Positions 46,807 to 59,200 of a DNA stretch of 64,000 nucleotides are shown here, piece after piece. Made by a program: the position numbers and the translations under genes. Every line of letters starts with the position of its first letter. The stretch's first letter is position 1. Under the pieces are notes generated by a model that ran no database searches, was not told the DNA's origin, and saw only the letters and a program-made list of their open reading frames with translations. The DNA is from Saccharina japonica (taxonomy: Eukaryota > Sar > Phaeophyceae > Laminariales > Laminariaceae), in NCBI GenBank assembly GCA_008828725.1, contig MEHQ01001076.1, forward strand, positions 558,001 through 622,000, given 5' to 3'.

Positions 46807-47965
46807 ATAAACTTCGTTTGTTATCTGCAGGATAGGAAAACACACACGCGAACGAGTAGGTATGCCCCTTACTTAATGTGCAGCGGCCCATGCGATTTGT
46901 CTGACGACCATGCCGGGAACATCCTCGGAACCCTGTGGGAGTAAATGTTTGAAGAAAATGGGTCGCCCCCCTCTGCTGGTATTAAGTCGTACATGTTTAC
47001 GCTACAAAAGGTTAAGGTATGTCGTACACGTAGTTTTGGAATAAACTACTGGTACTACCACTCACTGCTGTACTGCGGGTATACATATTTATGACGCGCT
47101 CTTATCATTGAGTGGATGTACCGGTGGGGGCTAGGCCCAACGTACTGTGTTCTGTGCACTCCCGAGCAAAACGTAGACATTGTGCGATTTTACCAGGTAT
47201 AGGATAACTCAATATTATTTCACACTAAATCAAGCCACTAATTAGTTTTATCTTCCATATACAGGATACTGCGCATTTCCTATGACGCATCTGGCACTCT
47301 TCGGCACGAGATGACTGCAGCACCTTTGAAAACGTGTCCCTGCCTCAAAATAAATATCCCTCAAGGCACTCACTGCCGTCGGCACGGCGTGGATTCCGAA
47401 CGAATGTTTTAAACGGTGAGCATCATTAGTAAAAACAATTAAATTTACTGGCTGGCGTGAACTTCAGCCCAATATGGAGTTGATCCTGAGCTCCGTCGAA
47501 GAACGGCTGATAGGTTACCACTCTAACTAAAGAAAGCATATGTACTACCAGGAAAGGATTGTAACTATCGATAAATTGAATACACGAGCGTATAAATAAG
47601 CTTGACATATCATGTGCCTTGGTGGGGGCTAATTGATTTCTTTAGGTAGTGTTTATACGTTCATATTCTTCTCCCTCTTTCGCTAAATTAATTAATTGTA
47701 CCCCCCCTATACCACGAACAACCTACCTATTACAGTAATAATAATAGGTACGTGCCCTGGTAGATATGATAGTTTTTTGCATTACCTCAAAATACACATC
47801 ACGTGCCCGCGAGGTGGAACCTATTAAGTTCGTCTGCCTACCTTGTATAAATTTGACAACATAAGCTTAGGGCTCGACCTACGGCGCAATACAACCAAGC
47901 CACTCACTGCCATGCAGCTATCTATTATGTCATTCGAAGACCCAGAAACAAGTTTTTAATCGCTA

Positions 47966-48790
47966 CAGGGGTCCGCATAAAAGTTAGACCTGTTATTTTT
48001 CAATTCTGCCGATACGTTTACTGAAAGAACGAAGGCAAAAAATCACACGCCGTTTGTGTCCGACGGTGCCGTTAGTAAAATAGAAAATTCGCGTTTGCGT
48101 CTTTGTTTGTTTCATGTCTTTTTGGTTTAGTATTCACCTTTGAAGGCAGATTTCGTATCGGATTCCAAATGACCATTTTTTAATACACTTATTTCCCGAA
48201 GGCTATGGAAATCATATTCTAGACACGATATTCAAATATGATTCACGGGCAATTGTGGTGATAGGCTATACGGTCATCCTGCAACTCGGTTCGGTGAAAA
48301 ATATTAATTTATGATGGCGCTGATTTTTTTTCCGTTTCTGGGTTTTTTCCTTACTGCCAGGCGCTGAAACGTTTTCCGTTTCTGAGTATTTTCCTTACTG
48401 CCAGTAAGGAAAAAACCCAGAAACGGGTTTTTTTGTAGCGCCATCAAAAATGAATATTTTCCACCAAAAAAAGTTCCATGATCGTATAGCCTATCATCAC
48501 AATTGTCCGTGATCACATTTTCAATATCGTGTCTAGAATGTGATTTTCATAGCCTTCGGGAAATAGGTGTATTGAAAATTGGCCATTTGGAATCCTATAC
48601 GAAATCTGCCTTCGGAGGTGAATACAAAACAGAAAATACATGGAAAAAAAAGGTCGGAAGCGCCCATTTTCCTTTTTACTCACGGCACCGTTGGACACAA
48701 ACGGCGTGCGATTTGATGCCTTCGATCTTTCAGTAAATGTATCGGCAGAGAATTGAAAAAAAACAGGTCTAACTTTAATGCGTACCCCTG
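47966..48790. mobile_element. 825-bp full-length palindromic MITE, TA target
   Basis: It starts CAGGGGTCCGCATAAAAGTT and ends with the inverse. Inverted similarity continues through both arms to a central hairpin near 48,400, so nearly the whole element folds on itself. TA is duplicated at 47,964-47,965 and 48,791-48,792, and unit A shows the empty site at about 27,080. This is Tc1/mariner-like by its target and CAGGGG ends. It does not code for protein. Confidence 0.88.
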
Positions 48791-48873
48791 TAAAGTACTA
48801 CGACAAAAATACGTAGGTATTTCATTTCAGCCAGAAAATACCTTACAAATAAATATTAAAAAAAAAACAGCTT

Positions 48874-50786
48874 TGAGGCCCTCTCTTACGGATGGGTTCT
48901 GAAAGCTGAAAATGAACGTTTTCAGCTTTCATAACCGATTGTCTATCTTACGGGGTTGAAAGTGGGTCCATTTCCGATCAATTTATTGAATTATTACTTT
49001 CAAGTCGGCCTGCACTCGGAAATGGAGCCCCATTTCCGATCGAGATCACGATTGAAACTCACGATTTGATTTGGAATCGTGTGGGTTTCCACACATCGTT
49101 GGAGGCAACACACGTAGAAATGTAGGGTGGCGGTATACGAACCTCATGGGGAACGTTTTGTGAACGTACCTCACTATTATTCTTGGTGGGGTTTCAAATG
49201 CAGTCCACGGTTTGTTATTATGTGTTCTCGTGTCCCGTCATTTTACATACACTCATATACACTCTCTCTCGTGCTACTACTGTTGTTGTTGTGTCTCATA
49301 TTTATACATATCGTGCAAGGTAGAGAGGTGCTACTACGTAGAGCACATACGTATTTAATTGGTACACATAGAGTACGAGTAAACACTCAGAATATTATAC
49401 ACACATAGGGTTCAAGGAATTTGGGGCGGACGACTCCCGCTTATTATGATTGACTTAACGCACACGCAGAGGGTCCCGAGGTTTTGAGGCTGTGACGCCG
49501 CCCGCTTAATTGTGGTTTATGCACACATAGAGGGTGCAAGGGTTATAGGGGGCTGCCGCCTCCCGCTTATTATTATTGGCTTTACGCACACCCAAATAAA
49601 GAGTGTGCAGGGGTTTAGAGGCTGACGCCGCCCGCTTAGTTCACTTATGCACACATACATAAACATCATAGTGGGTGCAAGGTACTATGATATGGGGCCG
49701 GTGCTGTGGTACTATCAAGCAAAAGTTACGGAGATAACCAAGCGGGTGGCGTTTACTCCAATTACCTTGCTTTTACTATGTGTGCATGAAACACAGTTAA
49801 GCGGGCGGCGTCACAGCCTCAAAACCTCGGTACCCTCTGTGTGTGCGTTAAGTCGATTATAATAAGCGGGAGTCGTCAGCCCCATAACCCTTAAACCCTA
49901 TGTGCCTATATTATTAGTATATTATTGTGAGTGTTTACTCGTACTCTTATGTGTTCAAATTGAATATGTGCTCTACGTAGTAGCACCTCTCTACCTTGCA
50001 CGATATGTAAAAATATGAGGTACAAAAACAACAGTAGCACGAGAGAGAGTATATATGAGTGTATGTAGAGTGACGGGCCACGAGAACACATAACATACCG
50101 TAGACTGCATTTGAAACCCCACCAAGAGTAATAGTGAGGTACGTTCACAAAACGATCCCCATGAGGTTCGTATACCGCCACCCTATGTGCCGCAAACGGC
50201 AGCAGTCGAGTACGAGCCGCGTCTGTTGCGAAGCAAGCAACAACACAGGTGTACTGCTGCTGCTTGCTGTGCCACGCTCCTGCCTGAGACATCACCACAA
50301 TGCGATGGGATAGGATTGTGATGGTGTCGGCCACGAGAAGAGCCTTTCAACTGCCATTGCAGCTGAGACCTATGGGCTATGCCATATAGCCCATAGGCTG
50401 CGACTAACGAGGAACACAGACAGGGAGAAGGACAACCAACTTTTAACGACACCCCTCCATCGTGTTTTCCGTTATCCCGGTCACCGTCGGGTACAATGCT
50501 TCTGGGCTGCGTGCTCCGGTGGGACAAACACGTCGACCACCCGTAGTTCAGGGGGGCAGCGCAATATTTCGGAGGCGCTTTCGTGTACGAGTATATACGA
50601 GTACGAGTAGTACCGTCTTCCTCGTACTGCTGTTGTACGCGTTTTCTTACAACTTGCTGCCCAGAAATCATTCCCAATTCTTGGGTCATGATAAGATAGC
50701 CAACTTAAAAATTCACAATTGGTTTTGACGCTCGAAAAAAACGTTCATTTTCAGTTTTCAGAATTCACCCGTAAGAGATGGCCTCA
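48874..50786. mobile_element. 1.9-kb TIR element interrupted by a foldback
   Basis: The ends match in inverse orientation from TGAGGCC through tctcttacgg and tgaaaatgaacgtttt, about 50 bp with a few changes. The empty site in unit A lies near 27,160-27,175. Another element sits inside at 49,123-50,185. The remaining inside, including a cccat...gggctat palindrome near 50,370-50,395, has no recognised gene. Family unknown; the long ends would suit a Mutator-like or similar element, but no target repeat is clear. Confidence 0.75.
49123..50185. mobile_element. 1.06-kb foldback element nested in the 1.9-kb element
   Basis: Arms of several hundred bases starting GGGTGGCGGTATACGAACC pair with the inverse ending at 50,183, and TA lies on each side. 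Towards the centre, about 65-bp units carrying cccgctta occur in tandem (near 49,435, 49,501, 49,562, 49,631) and again inverted at 49,790-49,890. No coding potential. It inserted after the surrounding element. Confidence 0.82.
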
Positions 50787-53700
50787 GGATTTCCTCGGAA
50801 CTCATCTTTGCTTCGTAGTTGAGTGTGGTACTTTGTTCACGCGTACTTATATATTGTTTTTTATCGATATTCAAATACACGTGTACTTCGTATGACATAA
50901 TGGTGTACACGTATTCCTAAGAGCGCAACTCTGCGATTCTGCAGTGCAACTGAACACAAAGTGCAACACATTCCGGTGAATATGATGCAATCTGCGTATA
51001 TATTTGAACCGCGTCACCGATATTTTATTTCGCCGACAGGTTTGTTTCAACGATGTCGTCTTTTAAACCAAACGCTAGCTAATCTACACAACCACAGCTT
51101 ATTAAGGTCATGATAAAGCGTTTTAACCACCCTTACTCTCTTCCTATATTTCTCCCTCCATCCGCGAAAGCATTCGCATTCAACTACCACCGTAGTTTTC
51201 AACAACAACCTAACTCAACTTGCTATTGTAGAATCGTGTGATGAGAGAGGGTACGGAGGATAGGATATACACTAGTTGGTATTATCATGTAGTCATGGGT
51301 GTGCTGGTCGGATGTTTCGAACGGCCTTTTCTTCTTTGGTCGATATTCACATGGCACTCCCAGGTTGCAGCACAGAACGTGGCCATCGTACATATAGAGG
51401 TAGGTTCATGGAGGTGATTGTTATCTTCGCAATCTCAGTCGCACGATAACCTCCCGCTTGAGAAGAATAGTCGACCTGCGCTGAACTGGATATCCCAAGG
51501 ATGTTCGAGTCACTCGCGCTATTTCCTGTGCTAGGGGCGCTATAACCTATTGATTATTGAAATTGTCGAGGAATCGCATTTTCCATTGGCACGGAATGTT
51601 AATGTGAAAAACGCTGTGTTAACTGCAAAGAGAGTACCAGTACACCTAGCTAGAGTTGTTCCTTGATGGGACGGGGGTCGGATGACGTACACGTACTTAG
51701 TTTCGTGGAATACTTGTGATCGGAGTATCACACCTAATACGGGAAGCTAACAGGTAACCACAAGGCAATCATGTGGTGATGCTTGCGGGTATTCGATCTG
51801 AGAGTGCCCATAGTTTTCAACAACATGTTATCGATAACAGGTATTCTCCAAACTACGCAGCAGTATGGAGTGCATCCGTATTTCTACCGTTTTGCAAGTC
51901 AGACTGCAGGCTGTTCTTCGTTGTCTTCAGGCTTTTGGTGTTAGGGTTCAACAACGTACGACCGAAACCAATGCAGCGGTACTACACCCACATTTAATAT
52001 CCTCCAGGGGCACTGTACGCACGTCTATTATATGTTGATCTGTACTTGCAGTCGAATTCAAAGCAACCCTGGCTAGAGGTACCGTAAGAATTAACATTTC
52101 ACGTAAAGCCCAAGCCAGGTGAAAGATAAATAACTTGTATTGATGGGTGGTTGCTGGAAATCCCGTTGAAAACTATTTGCATACCAGACAGACACTACGG
52201 ATAACATTGTCACTGTAAATCTTCTTCACTTTGCCACCACCACAATAAAACGGTTACCCGTACTTCCGAGAACATCAACAGAACTTTCGATTGGCAAATA
52301 TACGCCTTGGAAGGGAGGGCGCAGGCTGGTTGGTCGCTGGGATTGCTGTAAAATACGTCGTCACATTTCCTCGTTTTGTTTGTTTATCAGAAATGTGATG
52401 GCTGGTCTCGGTGGAGCCACACTGACATGTTCGTTCTGCACCGTTTTGTTTTCTCGATAGCACGTTTAATAGGTCTTTGGAACGAATGCAGACGGACGAC
52501 AACACCGGGAGTTGAGCTATACCAAACGACCTGCTGTTAAGAAGTCACTATTATATACCTTAATGCACTTGTGGAGGATTATTGCACGTCTGCAATACAT
52601 GGCGTTCTGCGGTTGTCATAAACCAACCCAGACAATGATGCTATTGCGTTATGCAACATGGGGAATTGGAGCGACGGAAACGCATATGTAAATGACGAAT
52701 GTGTGGGTCCGTTCATCCAGACGAAATTGTCGAAAAACGTAAGTTCTCACTTTTTGGGAAAATAGTATGTTGAGCTGAAATATATCGCTGTTTCCATACA
52801 AGGTATGGGAAAACACACCCGCATATACGAAGTAACTCGAACAACAATCCGCCAATGATTGAATCAAAACTAAGCATTTCGGCGTGGATACTCAGTAGGT
52901 ATCGGTCCAACGTTGCCGGCATTGGTCGTTATATTTCCAAACGGCCTAAAGTATGAAAACGCTCGACACACCGCGAAGTATGCCCGATGATTATCGGCCT
53001 GGCCAACCCACGAAATACGTATATCTGCCTGCCATACCTGTAGACGATATAGCCTCTACTACAGATACAGACATCGGCCTCAGGTAACCAGCTCACCCTA
53101 TCTTACTTTTCATTTTTCAATATCTCTTCCAAAACAAACGCCCTCCGCCAGTCGAAATAATTGGAACCAATAGCGGTTATATGGATATACCTGGTACTGT
53201 TGTGCGTGGCACTACTGTATGTGAATTTGTGTTTTGGAGGGGAATCTAAACGTTTTGACGCCACATTCATTCCTCGTAGTGCTCTCGTTTTGAGCAGACC
53301 TAAAGGAATACGTGCTGTAGAATAAACATTTGTGCACAATAACAGTGGTTTACGCATGAATTGAATGCCGTATATACATACGTCTTGCTGGGACAATGCT
53401 GGGAGTAACTTGCTTACGGCTTGTGCCACATAAGCAGGAGACTGACGAAGTACATACTATCTATCGTCGACGAGATCGAGGGCAATCTTCGGTCTGTCGT
53501 GCTGGTGTAAGATGTTTGCGTCGCATTTTATGTATTATTATACGTTCAACATGCGCCGGGTATAAACACATACTTGACATCAGCCTTTGGCATTTCATAA
53601 CATTTCGTCAACGTGAAAAGGTCACAAGGTTGAAAATGCCTGCGCTTCACCGTACCATTGGATGTGGGACTGCACCTGGCAAACATGTACTAACCCTGGC

Positions 53701-56202
53701 CGATAAAGTTTGATTTGTAGAGGTAATTGTGTGCGTACGCCTGATTTTTAACCTGTCAGACTTCTCGAATCTCCTTTCAGCGTCTCAACATGAGCCACCA
53801 ACATGCAAAGCTGTCATTGTCTTTGGACAGTAAAATCACAAATAGAGGAATGTCGGCTTTTGAAGCCGAAATATCGAGCTCACCGCGACGCCAAAGATCA
53901 GTAAGGGTGATTTGATGCTTCAGCCTATATCTGTTCCATACGTTATACTTCGTATATAGTTATTGTTGAACGTGTTTCTGACCTAACTCTAGTTGAAGAT
54001 ACTTACACGCACACGAAACTTCATAGGCTAGCCTCTGTATGCCCGCTGCTTAATTTAGGCGTACAAGACGACGACGAAACGTCAGTACCACCAACAATCG
54101 TCGATTGACAAACCTAATGACACACGGAAATATGTTAAACATTATTCGACGGACTGTAATCTGTTTCTGTGGACTGCACTTGTGCCTAAACGAACTACGG
54201 TTGTGCTTCGGTTATAGATAATCTTTGTGGCACTACGACTAAGCCTGCCGTTTCAGGAGCGTCGCACATTGTTAAGGCTTGGGGTGTTGCCGACTGTGGG
54301 GTTAGGAGGCAACCCTGGACACCGCATAACGGTAAATAATTATATTGAGTTAGTCATAGATAACTTGTACTAGGAGTTTGTCTGCAGCTGTGAGGGTCTG
54401 GCTCTACGGTACCGCGCTCGAGACGAGGCAGGTTGTACGGCGTGGGGGTAGTTTCTAGGTACGAAAGTTGAAAACACAACATCGACGCAGTTAAGGGTGG
54501 GTTCGACAGAGCCAAAATCCGTTATTCCGGCCAAGGGGATGTTAGGCGGAGTAGCGTGGATAATTGTCAATACAAGAATGGCGTTGGAATTGAGATAACC
54601 CAGAGTGCATGACCTGAAACAGTCGCATATTTTGTTGGGGCACCGTTGGGAGGCGGTGTCACTTAACTTGCTCTGGGAGTGAACAACCTACTTCAACGGC
54701 GTTTGTAAAGTGTCGTAGACGATACATGTCGAATGGTTCAAATGGCTATGAAATTATGTGAAGTGGTAGAACGGGTGTGGACGTGCAACATCAGTCTAGA
54801 CCATCTCACATCAACGCCTACATTCGTTGACATATGTTACCACTTTTCCACTGACTGATCGGCAGAAGGCGGTGCTTAATATGTGCTTCCCCGTGTCGTG
54901 GATATGTTGAATTGACGAACCAGCTATGAGTATCCCGTACATTGCGTGCATGTACGTGGTACCGGATCGTAATTAAGGACCTGCTTTCTAAAAAACATGG
55001 GTTGTACTTGACACCTACAAGTAGTATGGAAGTCGGTCGCAACATGGGAACCCTTATCGTGTAATCGTTAGGTGGTTCTTAACGCCGGCTTGCCTTCGCC
55101 GTTATGGTGTCGTACTCCAGTCCGTAATGTAAGTGTTTCACGACAAATACTCATATTGCCCACAACTGAACATTCGTCATCTATTGTACCTGAACAAGTT
55201 GCAAAACACGTGTATTCTGAGTGAAACAAACAGTTTCAAGTCGAGTCCCAAAATCCTTAACCTGTTAGTAGCGTCAATTGATACATCTACTCAGGTGTAT
55301 TAGGTTCCGTTTAAAATCGATCAGCATGCGAAGCCGTGATGCGATCCCGCCATTACACAGTGGTTTGTCGCGTCACCCTTCACGCAGGCGGCAATTTATA
55401 AACGAAAACCGATATGCCGAAATGAACCAGTTACAAACGTCCGCCTAGTGTTAGACCCAGGCAGCCATTGTACTGATTATACTGTTCGGTATATCTGACA
55501 ACTATTTTCTATTTTCTAATCATTGCAACCACGAACAAAATCGAAAGACGGACTCGTCCATCCGTAAACACCTGAACAAGTGTCGTAGGGAAGGACACAC
55601 GTGTTCCCGATAATATATGAATTGCTGCAGATCGAGTTAATACCTGTTTTCGTCCGCTGTCTATTGAACGGGGCAACGGTGAAAGAGCACAGACAGACAA
55701 ACAGAAAGCATGATATGTGTATCGCAACGATCCCTCAACGTTTTCGAGAATATCATTTGTTGCAATCGAAAGGCGTATGTATGCATACATGCCTTCGGTC
55801 GTGCGAGCCGTGATTCAAGGCAGCGTGCCATGCCCGATAGCGATGCACGTGCTAAATTATTTCGTATCGGCTAAGGAGCATTCGAAATCTATTTCAGCAA
55901 CGATCCCTGCGGGACGGGACGTCTTGGAGGATTTCTTTATTAATGAACTATCTGCCCGAACGGAGGTCGTGTTTACACGCAAATGCGCGTCACTGTTTTC
56001 TGCGTAGTCGAAACCCACAATATATGATTTAGTTCAAAACCTCCCACACAAACCGCAGACACTGAGCTCGGCCAAGCGGACATAGAAACAATTTACGATA
56101 AACATTCCGATTGCGTCGATCGCGTCGACCCATCATTTCCAAGCTAACCACCATTTAACTGACAAGTAGACAACGTTCCCCTCTGTATGCTCAATAACTA
56201 AA
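50787..56202. other. Spacer between genes B and C
   Basis: The partner of 27.15-32.6 kb, almost base for base. It has the same non-conserved small ORFs and nothing I can name. The high similarity marks this as the most recently duplicated or homogenised part of the array. Confidence 0.5.
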
Positions 56203-56240
56203 TTATTCAGCCGTCAGACCAGCGGAACCAGCAGAACAAT
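56203..56240 (-). CDS. Gene C, terminal exon (candidate)
   Basis: The acceptor ttgcag and the CSAGSAGLTAE-stop peptide are the same as in gene B. The exon is only 38 nt long, so transcript evidence would be needed to be sure. Confidence 0.5.
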
Positions 56241-59200
56241 CTGCAAGGCGGTCACCCTCGACTACATCCTGGATGTCGTCTTACGGAATAACTGACGAAG
56301 CTGAATAGACAATCAGACGCACACATAGTCGATGTGGAGCAAAACATCAGAATGCCAACAAGAAGGGCAGAACAAAACCTGTTAACATCTAAGCGCGTGT
56401 CATACAGATGAAGAGAACCACGGAATCTAGCAACCCCGTCTGTCCAAACCGACAAATAATATAAAGTACGCAGATCATATATTAATTCGCACCAACAGGG
56501 GGCGGACGCGTGTATCTCCGCCCCGCATATGCAAATATGTATCGATACGGCGATATCGTTATTGGATAGATCAACGCCAGTCGAATGGTCCAAGGGCAAG
56601 ACGCTAGAACGATAGCTACAATGGCATAAATTCCTGCACTCTCCTTCAAGGAAGCTGCGTGTACGATCACAGAAGGTTGCCTTGTGTGCGCTCGATCAAA
56701 TACAATCAAACTAATCTCTCTTGACCCCATTAAGTGTGCGCGGTGGACGACCTTGCACACCGAGGGTGATGTCGTACTCCGCTCCAAAACCCGCACCCAT
56801 ACGCCTTTTGTCTTAAGATCAATTGTTGAGGCCGTTCCTTTCTTCAGATGTTATCTCTCATAGTTGTCGCATCCTGTGGAGAACAGAGAGGGGCCATGGA
56901 GCAGTTAGCAGAAATACACAATTTTGGCTGACTTTATTTATTCAAATCGGTTTTCATGACGTAGGATGACTTCTTTCAACGCAGACGCATCCACTGAAGG
57001 TGTTTGGCGGATATGAAGTAACCTGGTCAACCATTTCGCGTGCGTCCTACTTCAAGAAATGGTTTGACCAGTATGTGTGTTGAATCGCTCCTCAACTCTG
57101 ACAGTACGGTACATTAATTTATTCAAAGTGTGCTACCTTCCGCTTTGCAATTGTTTCACAACCAATATATTGCCTGTTTGGGGTAACATGTTCGTATTTT
57201 GATGGTCGTAATGGTATTCCTTAGAGTACTTCGTGTGTCAATAGGTTAGTAAGATTTCCCTTTGGACAATCCGCGACCAATGTACAGTTCGTGGCTGTAT
57301 GAGCAACACAAGCGTCGTTAGGGCATATCCACGAGGTCATGATCCGACTGATGTCCATCCCAACAGTTGACGACGTCCTGCAACAGTGCCGTTATGTAGG
57401 CAGCAAGCATAAAAGCTTCGTTGTCGACCGAAAATAGGAAATGCAACACCTATTACCACAGTCACATTGAGGTTTTCACTTGTCCGTACACTGGGAGACA
57501 ATACATTTGTTCCTGACTTCATCAGTCCATGTCAGCTCGAACTGGGAGTATAACTCACAGTGATAGTTGCAGCACTTGTCGGTGGTGCACCCGGAGTGGT
57601 GGCATTTGATCTTGTCAGATCCATCTTTCGCCGCGTAGTGCTTGGGGCAGTAGTAGGAGTCGCAGTAGATAGTGTCTGACGTATCAACATGGGCAGTTGC
57701 AGCGACAAAAATAATGTCAGCACTTTTAATCGATTAAATATTTTTGTTGGATCCTATTCCGTGGATCTTTTGCTGGGACCCTGGAGGTCGCTAAACAAGG
57801 TATTAATGCTAGCGTCTCTCAAAATGCATCATTCCATATATTTTGTCTCATAATATTACCGGATATCATCGAGAAGCGTCTCACCTTTCTCGCAACATTG
57901 GTGTTTGGAGCACTTGTCGTCCTTGCACACGGTAGTGTCGGCATCATCCACGAGCTCATAGTATTTAGGGCATTTGTAGCTCGAGCAGACCTTGTTGCAG
58001 CACTTCGTCTTCTCGCATTTTCCGTTCTTACATTCCTCCTTGTTGGCGTTGTCGATCAAAGCGTAGCCGGAAGAGCACTTGAAAGTGTCGCAGGTGACAG
58101 GTACTGCAGTCGAAAATCGAACGGTGTAGCGGCACAAACACGCGGCGTTTAAGCTTTTAGATGTCTGGCCTGACATCGCAATGTCTGGCCTGACATCGCA
58201 ATGCGTTGATGAAATGTGTTATTGCCGCCGGTCGTGTGTATGACAATTCAGAGACGGTGCTTCGCGAAAGTCAAGTATATCACAGCTATCTTACGCCAGC
58301 ATCGTAGAAGACACTCGGCCTCGTACTGATATATCGTATGCTAGAAATTGTGTAGGCGATCTAACTCGAATGATTCTCACCCCTGTCGCAGCACTGGTTC
58401 TTGCTGCACTTGTTGTCCTTGCACACGGTAGAGTCAGCGTCATCCACTAGCTCGTAGTATTTGGGGCAGTCGTAACTCGAGCAGACCTTGTTGCAGCACT
58501 GCGACTTCTCGCATTTCCCGTTTTCACATTCCTCCTTGTCGGCGTTGTCGATCCGACTGAAGCCGGAAGAGCACTTGAAAGTGTTGCAGAAGACCGGTTC
58601 TGAAGTTAAAAAGCAAAGGGTTATCGGGGGGAACACGAGTGTGGCGGTCACGTTTCAGGCCTGACATCGAAATGCGATACTAACCTGTGGTATGTGCACA
58701 AGTCGTCAACATGACCATTTGCGGGCGTTTTGCTAGAGAAAAACAAGCACACCACAATTAACTTGCGCCATCATACTGAATACACGACAGCCTGAAAAAA
58801 CTATGTATGTCAGACCCTGTGCAGGCGATCTTTTGTAAGTGGAATGGCACTCACCCTTCTTGCAGCACTGGTTTTTACTGCACTTGTAGTCCTTGCACAC
58901 GGTCGAGTCAGCGTCATCCACCAGCTCATAGTATTTGGGGCAGTCGTAGCTCGAGCAGACCTTGTTGCAGCACTGGGACTTCTCGCATTTTCCGTTCTTA
59001 CATTCCTCCTTGCCGGCGTTGTCGATTAAACTGAAGCCGGAAGAGCACTTGAAAGAGTCGCAGAAGACAGGTTCTGAAGTTCAAAATCAAAGGGTAATCA
59101 GGGACAACACGCGTAGATTGAGCTGTGTCATGTCTAGCTTGACATCGCAATGCCATGATGAACATTGCTATCTCCGACGCAAGTCCTCAACAAATTATTT

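Noticed and set aside
57898-58152. Hydrophobic plus-strand ORFs (LVVLAHGSVGIIH type) over the cysteine exons
   Set aside because: They are antisense shadows of the conserved cysteine exons; their conservation is explained by the minus-strand code.
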